Below are positions 57,819-64,000 of a stretch of DNA of 64,000 nt, one piece after another (positions within the stretch are counted from its first letter, which is position 1; the number at the start of each line of letters is the position of its first letter). Under the pieces are notes generated by a model. That model was not told where the DNA came from. It saw only the letters and a list, made by a program, of their open reading frames with translations, and made no database searches. Position numbers and translations under genes: made by a program. Source of the DNA: Roseibium salinum. Lineage in GTDB: Bacteria > Pseudomonadota > Alphaproteobacteria > Rhizobiales > Stappiaceae. The DNA lies in contig NZ_JAPEVI010000003.1 of assembly GCF_026240905.1 (NCBI RefSeq), forward strand, positions 4,156,501 through 4,220,500, in the 5' to 3' direction.

Positions 57819-58844
57819 CTAAAAGTTTCGTAATGCAGACAAAAGATTTTCGAAATCCGGGGGGGTCTGGCTCTCGAAACGCAAAGTTTTACCGCTAACC
57901 GGGTGTTCGAAGACAAGCAGTCCCGCGTGAAGCGCCTGCCTGCCGAAATTCGCGACAAGGCCCTTGAGCGGCTCTTCAAGCCGGTTCGCCTTGGTCTTGA
58001 ACCCGGAGCCGTAATCACTGTCGCCGATCAGGGGATGGCCGATATGGGCCATATGGACGCGGATCTGGTGGGTGCGGCCGGTCTCCAGGCGGCATTCCAT
58101 CAGGGAGGCCAGGGCCGGCTCGCCGGCATGGCTGAACCGTTCCTTCACCTGCCAATGGGTGATGGCGCGGCGGCCGGCGGTTTTCACGACGGCGATCTTC
58201 TGCCGGTTGGTGTGCGAGCGGGCCAGATTGGCGTCGATCGTGCCCTTCAGGCTGGCAGGAGCGCCCCAGACAAGCGCTAAATAGGCCCGTTCCAGCGGCC
58301 CGGTGCGGCCATGGTCGGCGAACTGCGCGGCAAGCCCGCTGTGCGCCTGGTCGGTCTTGGCCACGACCAGCAGGCCGGAGGTATCCTTGTCGATCCGGTG
58401 GACGATGCCCGGCCGCCTGACGCCGCCGATGCCCGACAGGCTGTCGCCGCAATGATGGATCAGTGCGTTGACCAGCGTCCCCGTCCAGTTCCCAGCCCCC
58501 GGGTGAACGACAAGCCCGGCGGGCTTGTCGATAACGATAAGGTGTTCGTCCTCGAAAACCACCGCGAGCGGAATGTCCTCGCCCATGGGCTCGGGATCTT
58601 CCGGTTCCGGCAATGTGAGCGTAAGCGCGTCGCCTTCATTGACCCGGTACTTGGGCTCCACTATTTTCGCGCCGCCGACGGTGACGTCACCGGATTTGAT
58701 CAGTGCCTGTATCCTGTTCCGGCTAAGGGCCTCCAGATTGGCCGCCAGCACCGCATCCAGCCGCTTTCCGGCATCGGCTGCATCAACCGTTAAACTGAAC
58801 TCCGTGTCCAGGTCGGCCGGATCTACGTGGGAATAGTCTGTCAT
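57819..58844 (-). CDS. rluD: Ribosomal large-subunit pseudouridine synthase (RluA/RluD family)
   Basis: A 341-residue enzyme. The N-terminal S4 domain (GKRLDAVLAANLEALSRNRI) binds RNA. The catalytic Asp is Asp152 in GIVHRIDKDTSGLLVVAKT. The family's later motifs RLETGRTHQIRVHMAHIGHP and HAGLLVFEHPVSG are present. RluD makes pseudouridine in helix 69 of 23S rRNA. The start codon overlaps the divergent DUF6476 start by two bases. Confidence 0.92.
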   Translation of the reverse strand: MTDYSHVDPADLDTEFSLTVDAADAGKRLDAVLAANLEALSRNRIQALIKSGDVTVGGAKIVEPKYRVNEGDALTLTLPEPEDPEPMGEDIPLAVVFEDEHLIVIDKPAGLVVHPGAGNWTGTLVNALIHHCGDSLSGIGGVRRPGIVHRIDKDTSGLLVVAKTDQAHSGLAAQFADHGRTGPLERAYLALVWGAPASLKGTIDANLARSHTNRQKIAVVKTAGRRAITHWQVKERFSHAGEPALASLMECRLETGRTHQIRVHMAHIGHPLIGDSDYGSGFKTKANRLEEPLKGLVANFGRQALHAGLLVFEHPVSGKTLRFESQTPPDFENLLSALRNF

Positions 58845-59199
58845 GTCACAACCTGATTATCGGGAAGAGGGCCCCGACGAGGCGCCGCTCGATCCGGCTA
58901 CTCAACGCGTCCAGGCGAAACTCAAACGCCTGCTGCTCGGATCGTCCCTGATCATGTTTGCCGGGTTCGTCGCTGTCTTTGCAGCTATTCTCTACAAGAT
59001 CAACACTTATGAGCCCGACCCCTCCGAGGCGCCGTTCGCGGCGACGGTGGACGTCGGTCCCGGGGCGGAGGTTCTTCAGGCAACCCTCTCCGGGGACCTG
59101 CTGCTGGTCCTCGTCAAGGAAGAGGGCGGAACGGCGCTGCTGCGCTTTGATCCGGCGACCGGAAAACAGCTTGGCCGGACCGATATTCTCGCCCGCTGA
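58843..59199 (+). CDS. DUF6476 family membrane protein
   Basis: A 118-residue protein with one central helix (LLLGSSLIMFAGFVAVFAAI, about 30-50) and a C-terminal soluble beta domain (EVLQATLSGDLLLVLVKEEG, TALLRFDPATGKQLG). It matches a small alphaproteobacterial family regularly beside rluD. Function is unknown. Its ATG (58843-58845) shares bases with the rluD start codon on the other strand (58842-58844). Confidence 0.82.
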   Translation: MSQPDYREEGPDEAPLDPATQRVQAKLKRLLLGSSLIMFAGFVAVFAAILYKINTYEPDPSEAPFAATVDVGPGAEVLQATLSGDLLLVLVKEEGGTALLRFDPATGKQLGRTDILAR

Positions 59200-59354
59200 C
59201 AGCCGCGCCGACCGACGTTGCCTCGGTCACAGGACCCCGATGCGCGGTTATGAACAGGCGTGTGACGAAAAAATGAAGAAAGGGGCTTGCGTCATCGGCC
59301 GCGCAGCCTTATACGCACGGTCCTTGGCTTGAGGCAGATGCCGCCAAGCACCGC

Positions 59355-59430
59355 GCGCCCATCGTCTAGCGGTCTAGGACGCCGCCCTTTCACGGCGGAA
59401 ACACGGGTTCGAGTCCCGTTGGGCGTGCCA
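59355..59430 (+). tRNA. tRNA-Glu (anticodon TTC)
   Basis: A 76-nt cloverleaf. The acceptor is gcgccca/tgggcgt with a G-U at the first pair, the anticodon stem is ccgcc/ggcgg around loop ctttcac (anticodon TTC, 59389-59391), the T-arm is cacgg-gttcgag-tcccg-like, and CCA is encoded at the end. T-rich sequence (atttttc) follows and may terminate transcription. Confidence 0.95.
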
Positions 59431-59519
59431 ATTTTTCCCCAGAATACAAACATCCTTGCCACCGCCTGCCCACAGGCGGGTGGCATTCGGCCGTACCGGC
59501 GTTCCGTCAAGGTTTCCGC

Positions 59520-60302
59520 CTATCCCGCTGCTACGACGTCCTGGCGGCCGGTCTGGACCAGGTGAACTTCCGCTTCCGCGGCAATTCGCAGGAAATCGGG
59601 GTTCGGGCAGTAATCGGTCACGAACGTGTCGACCTCGGACAGATGGCCGACGCGGACCGGGGCAGTGCGTTCGAACTTGGTGCTGTCGGCGGCCAGAATG
59701 ACCTGGCGCGCATTGTCCATGATGGTCTTGGTGACCTTCACTTCGCGATAATCGTAGTCGAGCAGCGATCCGTCCGGATCAATGGCCGAAGCGCCGATCA
59801 CGGCAAAATCCACCTTGAACTGGCGCATGAAATCGACGGCCGCCTCGCCGACGATACCGCCATCGGAGTGGCGCAGCACACCGCCGGCGATCACCACCTC
59901 GATCTGCGTATAGCCGCGCATCAGGCTGGCGACGTTGATGTTGTTGGTGATGACCATCAGGCCCCGGTGCTGAAGCAGTGCCTGGGCGACCGCTTCCGTC
60001 GTCGTGCCGATATTGATGAAGATCGAGGCATTGTCCGGAATGAGCGCGGCGACGCTTTCGCCGATATCGGCCTTTTCCTTGCTGGAAATGATCCTGCGCG
60101 CCTCGTAGCCGACATTCTCGATGCCCGAGGACAGAAGCGCGCCGCCATGGGTCCTGGCGAGCAGGCGCCGCTCGCACAGCTCGTTCAGGTCCTTGCGGAT
60201 GGTCTGCGGACTGACGTCGAAACGCCTTGCCAGGTCATCGACGCTGACGCGGCCCATCTGCCGGGCCAATTCCAGGATTGCATTGTGGCGTTCAATCAGC
60301 AT
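59520..60302 (-). CDS. DeoR/GlpR-family transcriptional regulator
   Basis: A 260-residue repressor. The N-terminal winged helix (RHNAILELARQMGRVSVDDL and FDVSPQTIRKDLNELCERRL) is followed by the DeoR C-terminal sugar-phosphate sensor (FINIGTTTEAVAQALLQHRG, VIAGGVLRHSDGGIVGEAAV, VILAADSTKFERTAPVRVG). It is of the GlpR type, which answers to glycerol-3-phosphate or a related sugar phosphate. No sugar operon adjoins it here, so its targets are elsewhere. Confidence 0.88.
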   Translation of the reverse strand: MLIERHNAILELARQMGRVSVDDLARRFDVSPQTIRKDLNELCERRLLARTHGGALLSSGIENVGYEARRIISSKEKADIGESVAALIPDNASIFINIGTTTEAVAQALLQHRGLMVITNNINVASLMRGYTQIEVVIAGGVLRHSDGGIVGEAAVDFMRQFKVDFAVIGASAIDPDGSLLDYDYREVKVTKTIMDNARQVILAADSTKFERTAPVRVGHLSEVDTFVTDYCPNPDFLRIAAEAEVHLVQTGRQDVVAAG

Positions 60303-60365
60303 TTACCGCAGGCTCTTCAGGCAGTTGTCAGTCAGGGTCTAAATGACCGCCCTTGAAGGCTGAGA

Positions 60366-61661
60366 TCAAGCCACATCTTCCTTTTGCTTGGATTTTCCGC
60401 TCGCCCCGGAACCGTCGTCCGGCTTGGACTGCGTGCTGCCGGCGGTCCCGGCGGCTTCCCCGGTCTGGGGCTCCGGCTTGCGCCGGTTTGAGGCGACGAT
60501 GCGGCTGACCAGCGCCTGCGCCGCCGAGGCTATTTCCGACGATCGAGCTGCGGTGGTGCCGGCGTCACCGTTGGCGGCCGGGAAGGCCTGCGAGCCGTTG
60601 ACATGCGGCGCGCCGCCATTGGCCGAAGCCGGCCGGCCGTGGTCCGCGCCATTCTCCCGCGCACTGCCGGCTGAAGCGTCCGCAGCTGTGATTGAAACGG
60701 TTTCCGTGCCGGAGATACTGGCAGCAAGCGCGCGCAATTCCTTGCGAAGCTCCGCCAGGGCAGGGGTTCCCGCGAGGTCATTGCGGAGCTTGTCCACCTG
60801 GCCGGACATGCGTTTGAGGGCGCGCTCCTTGTCCTTCAGTTCGCTTTCCTGCCGGAGCTTTTCGTGCGTGATCTTTTCGATTTCGGCGTTCAGGCGCTGT
60901 TGAAGTTCGGTCTCGGTGAGATTGGCCGAATCCAGCAACAGCGACAGACGGGTGACTTCGACCTGTGCGGAGATGTATTTGGATTCCGTATCGACCAGCT
61001 CTTCTTCCAGTTCGGCGAGCCGCGTCTTGGCGGCCTTGTCGCGTGCGGCCTCCACTTCACCGGCCACCACGGGCTCGTATTTCGCCAGCCGCGCCTTCAG
61101 TGTCGCCACCTCCGCTTCAAGGCCGGTGATGGCGGTAAGGGTCATCGTGTCGGCGGCAGGCAGCCATTCGGCATAGGTTTTGCCACCCGAAGACGCCGGT
61201 GCGGCCTTCGTCGCCGGCGCTTCGCTCCAGCTTTCGGCGAGCGCCTTTTCGGCTTCGGAGAGTTTTTCGCGGAGCGTCTTGACTTCGCCCGAAAGCAGGT
61301 CGATCGACTGCCGGTCGACTTCGATTTCGGAAATCTTCGTTTCCAGTTCGCCGACCTGGTCCTTGTGGGCCTTTTTCAGCTGTTCGATTTCCGCTTTCAT
61401 CGTGGAGGCGTCGAGCAGGAATTTCGCCGCCTTTTCCCGTTCACTGTCCAACTGGCGTTCAACCCGACGCAATTCCACGGCGTGTCTTGCCCGTGCCTGG
61501 TCCTGGGCGGCCCGGACTTCGGCATAGCTGGAAGGGTTCACGGCCCGCAGCGCTTCTTCCGTCAGACGGGCGGCCCGGCGATAGAAGGCAGGCAGGATCG
61601 CCAGGCCGATCAGTCCGGCCGTGCAAAACCCAAGTGCCACATACATCGCTGCTTCTATCAA
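60366..61661 (-). CDS. Membrane-anchored coiled-coil protein of unknown function
   Basis: A 431-residue protein. One N-terminal helix (MYVALGFCTAGLIGLAILPA, about 6-25) is followed by long coiled coils at about 50-150 and 180-315 (HAVELRRVERQLDSEREKAA, ELEEELVDTESKYISAQVEV), and then by a disordered Gly/Ala/Ser-rich C-terminus. I know of no function; similar proteins occur in Hyphomicrobiales. The shape suggests an envelope-attached structural or tethering protein. Confidence 0.75.
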   Translation of the reverse strand: MIEAAMYVALGFCTAGLIGLAILPAFYRRAARLTEEALRAVNPSSYAEVRAAQDQARARHAVELRRVERQLDSEREKAAKFLLDASTMKAEIEQLKKAHKDQVGELETKISEIEVDRQSIDLLSGEVKTLREKLSEAEKALAESWSEAPATKAAPASSGGKTYAEWLPAADTMTLTAITGLEAEVATLKARLAKYEPVVAGEVEAARDKAAKTRLAELEEELVDTESKYISAQVEVTRLSLLLDSANLTETELQQRLNAEIEKITHEKLRQESELKDKERALKRMSGQVDKLRNDLAGTPALAELRKELRALAASISGTETVSITAADASAGSARENGADHGRPASANGGAPHVNGSQAFPAANGDAGTTAARSSEIASAAQALVSRIVASNRRKPEPQTGEAAGTAGSTQSKPDDGSGASGKSKQKEDVA

Positions 61662-61802
61662 GTCAGGCTCCCGCGTGCGTCCAAGCGCTCACTGTCCATC
61701 ATTAGACGACACAAAGCTTGCCGCCAAGTATACTTGATATAGTGCATCAAGCGCCATGAACACATGCGGATGGGTTCCGCCCGGATAGCGGTGAGGCGGA
61801 AA

Positions 61803-61822
61803 CGGCCCGGTTGACCGGGCCG
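61803..61822 (-). terminator. Hairpin after eipA
   Basis: Stem cggcccgg/ccgggccg with loop ttga. On the minus strand it is followed by tttccg. It lies 10 nt beyond the eipA stop. Confidence 0.65.
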
Positions 61823-61831
61823 CTTGCCGGA

Positions 61832-62437
61832 TCAGAACGGATTCCAGGTCGGCTTATCGGTAAATTTCAGATAGCCCATGTTGACCCCGAGCCGTGCACC
61901 GACACCTGCGCGAACGGGAACCAGGACCATCTCGTCCTTCAGGAGAACGGTCATGCCGACACCGCCGACCAGATAGGCCGAGCCATTGACCCCGGCGAAC
62001 CGCCCGTAGATCGAATTCACGGCGGGCAGGTTATAGATGAGCATCATTACCCTGGCACCATCGGCGCCAAAGTCCCAGCCGACCGACGGGCCCTGCCAGA
62101 AGATCTTGTGGGTGCCGGCGTTGCGGGTGTAGAGGTGCCCTTCGCCGTAGCGCGCGCCGGCCACGAAGGCTCCGGAGCCTTCTTCGCCGAGAATGTAGCC
62201 GTTGGGTTCGCCATATTGCGAAAAGACCCGCTCGACAACGGATGCCATTCCGCCGGACACGGACCCGAAGAACTGATGTCCGGCCTGCAGGATCTCATCC
62301 TGGTCGTAGGTCTGCTCGGAAGGGATCGGTTGCCCGCCGGATGTCTGCGCAAGGGAGGGCGTGGAGACGGCAAGCAAACACAAGCACGCGAACGCAGCAT
62401 GAATGAGGGACGCAATACGCAGGGATCTTTGTGCCAT
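61832..62437 (-). CDS. eipA: EipA envelope-integrity protein (DUF1134)
   Basis: A 201-residue periplasmic DUF1134 protein. The signal peptide ends STPSLA-Q near residue 31. The mature domain (ILQAGHQFFGSVSGGMASVV, GSGAFVAGARYGEGHLYTRN and GPSVGWDFGADGARVMMLIY) matches Brucella EipA, a small beta-barrel needed for envelope-stress resistance and directly activated by CtrA. Upstream here I see only a half site (gttaat near 62570), not a full CtrA box. It is divergent from the YHS gene. Confidence 0.9.
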   Translation of the reverse strand: MAQRSLRIASLIHAAFACLCLLAVSTPSLAQTSGGQPIPSEQTYDQDEILQAGHQFFGSVSGGMASVVERVFSQYGEPNGYILGEEGSGAFVAGARYGEGHLYTRNAGTHKIFWQGPSVGWDFGADGARVMMLIYNLPAVNSIYGRFAGVNGSAYLVGGVGMTVLLKDEMVLVPVRAGVGARLGVNMGYLKFTDKPTWNPF

Positions 62438-62641
62438 TCAATAAACTCCTCGTAATGAACCCGGAACGCACGCGGTTTTGCGGTTCAGCCGGGCCGGACA
62501 GGAAACGTGCTCTTCCCGCTGTCCCATGCCGCCTCTCGCGGATTGCTGCGCCATTTCATTCATATTAACGGGTCCTGGCCCTAAACTAAGGTTACATCAT
62601 GCTGATTCGCATGGGGTCTTCTATCTAAATAAGCCGAATCG

Positions 62642-63127
62642 ATGAAAAGCTGGTCTCAAAAAAAGACATGGATGTGTCCTTCTCTAGTATTGGCCGTGCT
62701 TCTGTGTGTTTTTGCAGGAAACAGCCTTGCCCGTCCCCAGGTTTTCGTTCCCGACCCCATCACCGGATACGCCATCGGCGGGCATGATCCGGTCAGTTTC
62801 TTCGTGGACGGACATCCGCGCAAGGGCAGCCGCGAGCACCAGTTTGAGTGGGGCGGCGCGGAATGGATCTTCGTCAACAAGGGCAACCTGGCCGCCTTCA
62901 AACGCGATCCGGAGATATATGCGCCGCTGTTTGCCGGTTGCGGCGGTTATGCGCTGTCCGAAGGCTTCGCAACCACAGGAAATCCGTTCATCTATGCGGT
63001 GGTCGACGGCCGACTGGTCTTCTTTCACTCGGTCGTCAACCGGTTCCTGTTCCTCGTCAACGGGACGCAGTTGATGAAGACGGCGCAGGAAAACGCGGCA
63101 AAGGTCGGATGCGCACCCGAGCAGTAG
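62642..63127 (+). CDS. YHS-domain exported protein
   Basis: A 161-residue protein. The signal sequence is VLAVLLCVFAGNSLARPQVF. A YHS-like module follows (VPDPITGYAIGGHDPVSFFV, WGGAEWIFVNKGNLAAFKRD and PEIYAPLFAGCGGYALSEG). YHS modules often bind metal or sit with metal/thiol proteins; the usual cysteine motif is reduced here to a single Cys-Gly-Gly-Tyr. Function is unknown. Confidence 0.82.
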   Translation: MKSWSQKKTWMCPSLVLAVLLCVFAGNSLARPQVFVPDPITGYAIGGHDPVSFFVDGHPRKGSREHQFEWGGAEWIFVNKGNLAAFKRDPEIYAPLFAGCGGYALSEGFATTGNPFIYAVVDGRLVFFHSVVNRFLFLVNGTQLMKTAQENAAKVGCAPEQ

Positions 63128-63315
63128 GACCGTGCTTTGAGCGCCCGCAGATGCCGGCATGTCGTGCCGGAGATTTCCGGTTTCCGTGATTTTCGTCTGG
63201 ATGACGTAAAATGCAGTCCGGCCGTGCCTTGGCAGCGGCTTTGCGGATGTGTAACCCTTGCCGAATGTCACGAATCAGTCTCTTGCCGAGACCATCAACA
63301 AGAGCATCAACCGCC

Positions 63316-63960
63316 ATGTCCGCACTTAAAGAGCTCACCTCTCTGGACCTTGCCGCTCTGGTGGCCAGCCGCGTTTGCCACGACATCATCAGTCCCGTGG
63401 GCGCAATCACGAACGGCCTGGAGGTGCTTGACGAGGAAGGCTCCGAGGACATGCGCGAATTCGCCATGGATCTCATCCGCAAGAGCGCACGGCAGGCGTC
63501 GGCGAAACTGCAGTTCGCGCGCCTCGCATTCGGTGCCGCCGGCTCGGCCGGCGCGGAAATCGACCTTGGCGATGCCCAGGTCGTTGCAACCGGGTTCATG
63601 GAGAACGAGAAGTCGGATCTGAACTGGCAGGTCACCCGGCATCTCATGCCCAAGAACTACGTCAAGCTTCTTCTCAACCTGATCCTGATCGCCAATCAGT
63701 GCGTCCCGCGCGGCGGCGAAATCAGGGTGGAAATGTCCGGCGACCCCAAGGCTCCGTCCTTCACGCTGCACGCCAGCGGCCTCAATCCGCGCATTCCGCT
63801 GGGGATGAAGGAAACCCTGAGCGGAGAAGAGCCGGAAAGAGTAGATGCGCATTCGGTTCAGCCGATCTACACACTGCTACTTGCACGCGAAACCGGAATG
63901 GTATTAACCATAGATAAACAAGAAGAATTGGTAAAAATTACGGCCTTCCCGACAGAATAA
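63316..63960 (+). CDS. chpT: ChpT histidine phosphotransferase of the CtrA phosphorelay
   Basis: A 214-residue ChpT. The N-terminal helix carries the phospho-accepting histidine in ASRVCHDIISPVGAITNGLE (His22). The C-terminal half is the degenerate ATPase-like domain (VKLLLNLILIANQCVPRGGE) without ATP-binding motifs. ChpT passes phosphate from CckA to CtrA and CpdR. The start at 63316 gives MSALKELTSLDLAALVASRV. Together with rcdA, trcR and the CtrA boxes it makes cell-cycle control a theme of the window. Confidence 0.93.
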   Translation: MSALKELTSLDLAALVASRVCHDIISPVGAITNGLEVLDEEGSEDMREFAMDLIRKSARQASAKLQFARLAFGAAGSAGAEIDLGDAQVVATGFMENEKSDLNWQVTRHLMPKNYVKLLLNLILIANQCVPRGGEIRVEMSGDPKAPSFTLHASGLNPRIPLGMKETLSGEEPERVDAHSVQPIYTLLLARETGMVLTIDKQEELVKITAFPTE

Positions 63961-64000
63961 ACTGCCGGCCCAAAAGTCTCCGCCTGTTTCAGCGTATCTT

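Overview
The window looks like a chromosomal segment of a GC-rich alphaproteobacterium. Evidence includes the cell-cycle proteins RcdA (DUF1465), TrcR (DUF1013) and ChpT, the envelope protein EipA (DUF1134), class-specific SerC and ThiE types, a 6S RNA between zapA and the 5-formyl-THF cyclo-ligase gene, TTAA-N7-TTAA boxes of the CtrA type, and the order ybgC-tolQRAB-pal-cpoB-tilS-ftsH-glmM. I would place it in Hyphomicrobiales, perhaps near Stappiaceae (Roseibium/Labrenzia/Stappia), but that placement is inference.

Layout. 1-5061: a truncated ABC exporter, rpmE, rcdA, a DUF1192 gene, a quinone oxidoreductase gene and trcR. 5062-10741: an accessory stretch with a DHFR-like reductase, a rifamycin ADP-ribosyltransferase (arr), and then an island with an AraC regulator, two SAM methyltransferases (one frameshifted) and a PPOX-family flavoprotein. 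The island is bracketed by a direct repeat of about 126 bp that is the 3' end of the neighbouring ompA-like gene. 10742-24112 (minus strand): a MotA/OmpA-type ion-channel pair, suhB, efp, a Sel1-repeat protein, thiE, and the central-carbon series fba, pgk, gap, tkt. 24552-31994: DUF4164, zapA, 6S RNA, 5-FCL, a YmdB-like phosphoesterase, yebC, a MazG-like protein, TauE, and ruvCA-(small membrane protein)-ruvB. 32121-45460: a chemoreceptor and the complete Tol-Pal cluster, then tilS (frameshifted as read), ftsH and glmM. 45461-54446: a CtrA-box-preceded outer-membrane protein, serC-serA with a leader, a DMT transporter, purA and a large acidic membrane protein. 54509-63960: a TPP riboswitch with thiXY (no ATPase gene), rpoH, rluD, DUF6476, tRNA-Glu, a DeoR regulator, a coiled-coil protein, eipA, a YHS protein and chpT.

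How the genes work together. Most of the window is housekeeping: replication-fork repair (ruvCAB), envelope constriction and integrity (zapA, Tol-Pal, eipA, Omp25-like), proteostasis (ftsH, rpoH), serine and purine synthesis, glycolysis/gluconeogenesis, and CtrA-centred cell-cycle control (rcdA, trcR, chpT, CtrA boxes). The accessory 5.4-10.7 kb stretch adds rifamycin resistance and an uncharacterised methyltransferase/flavoprotein cassette.

Three copies of one dispersed extragenic repeat and two copies of a 12-bp-stem palindrome lie between genes. I see no CRISPR array, no transposase and no rRNA. Two reading-frame breaks (8350-8354 and about 40604-40611) may be real mutations or sequence errors.
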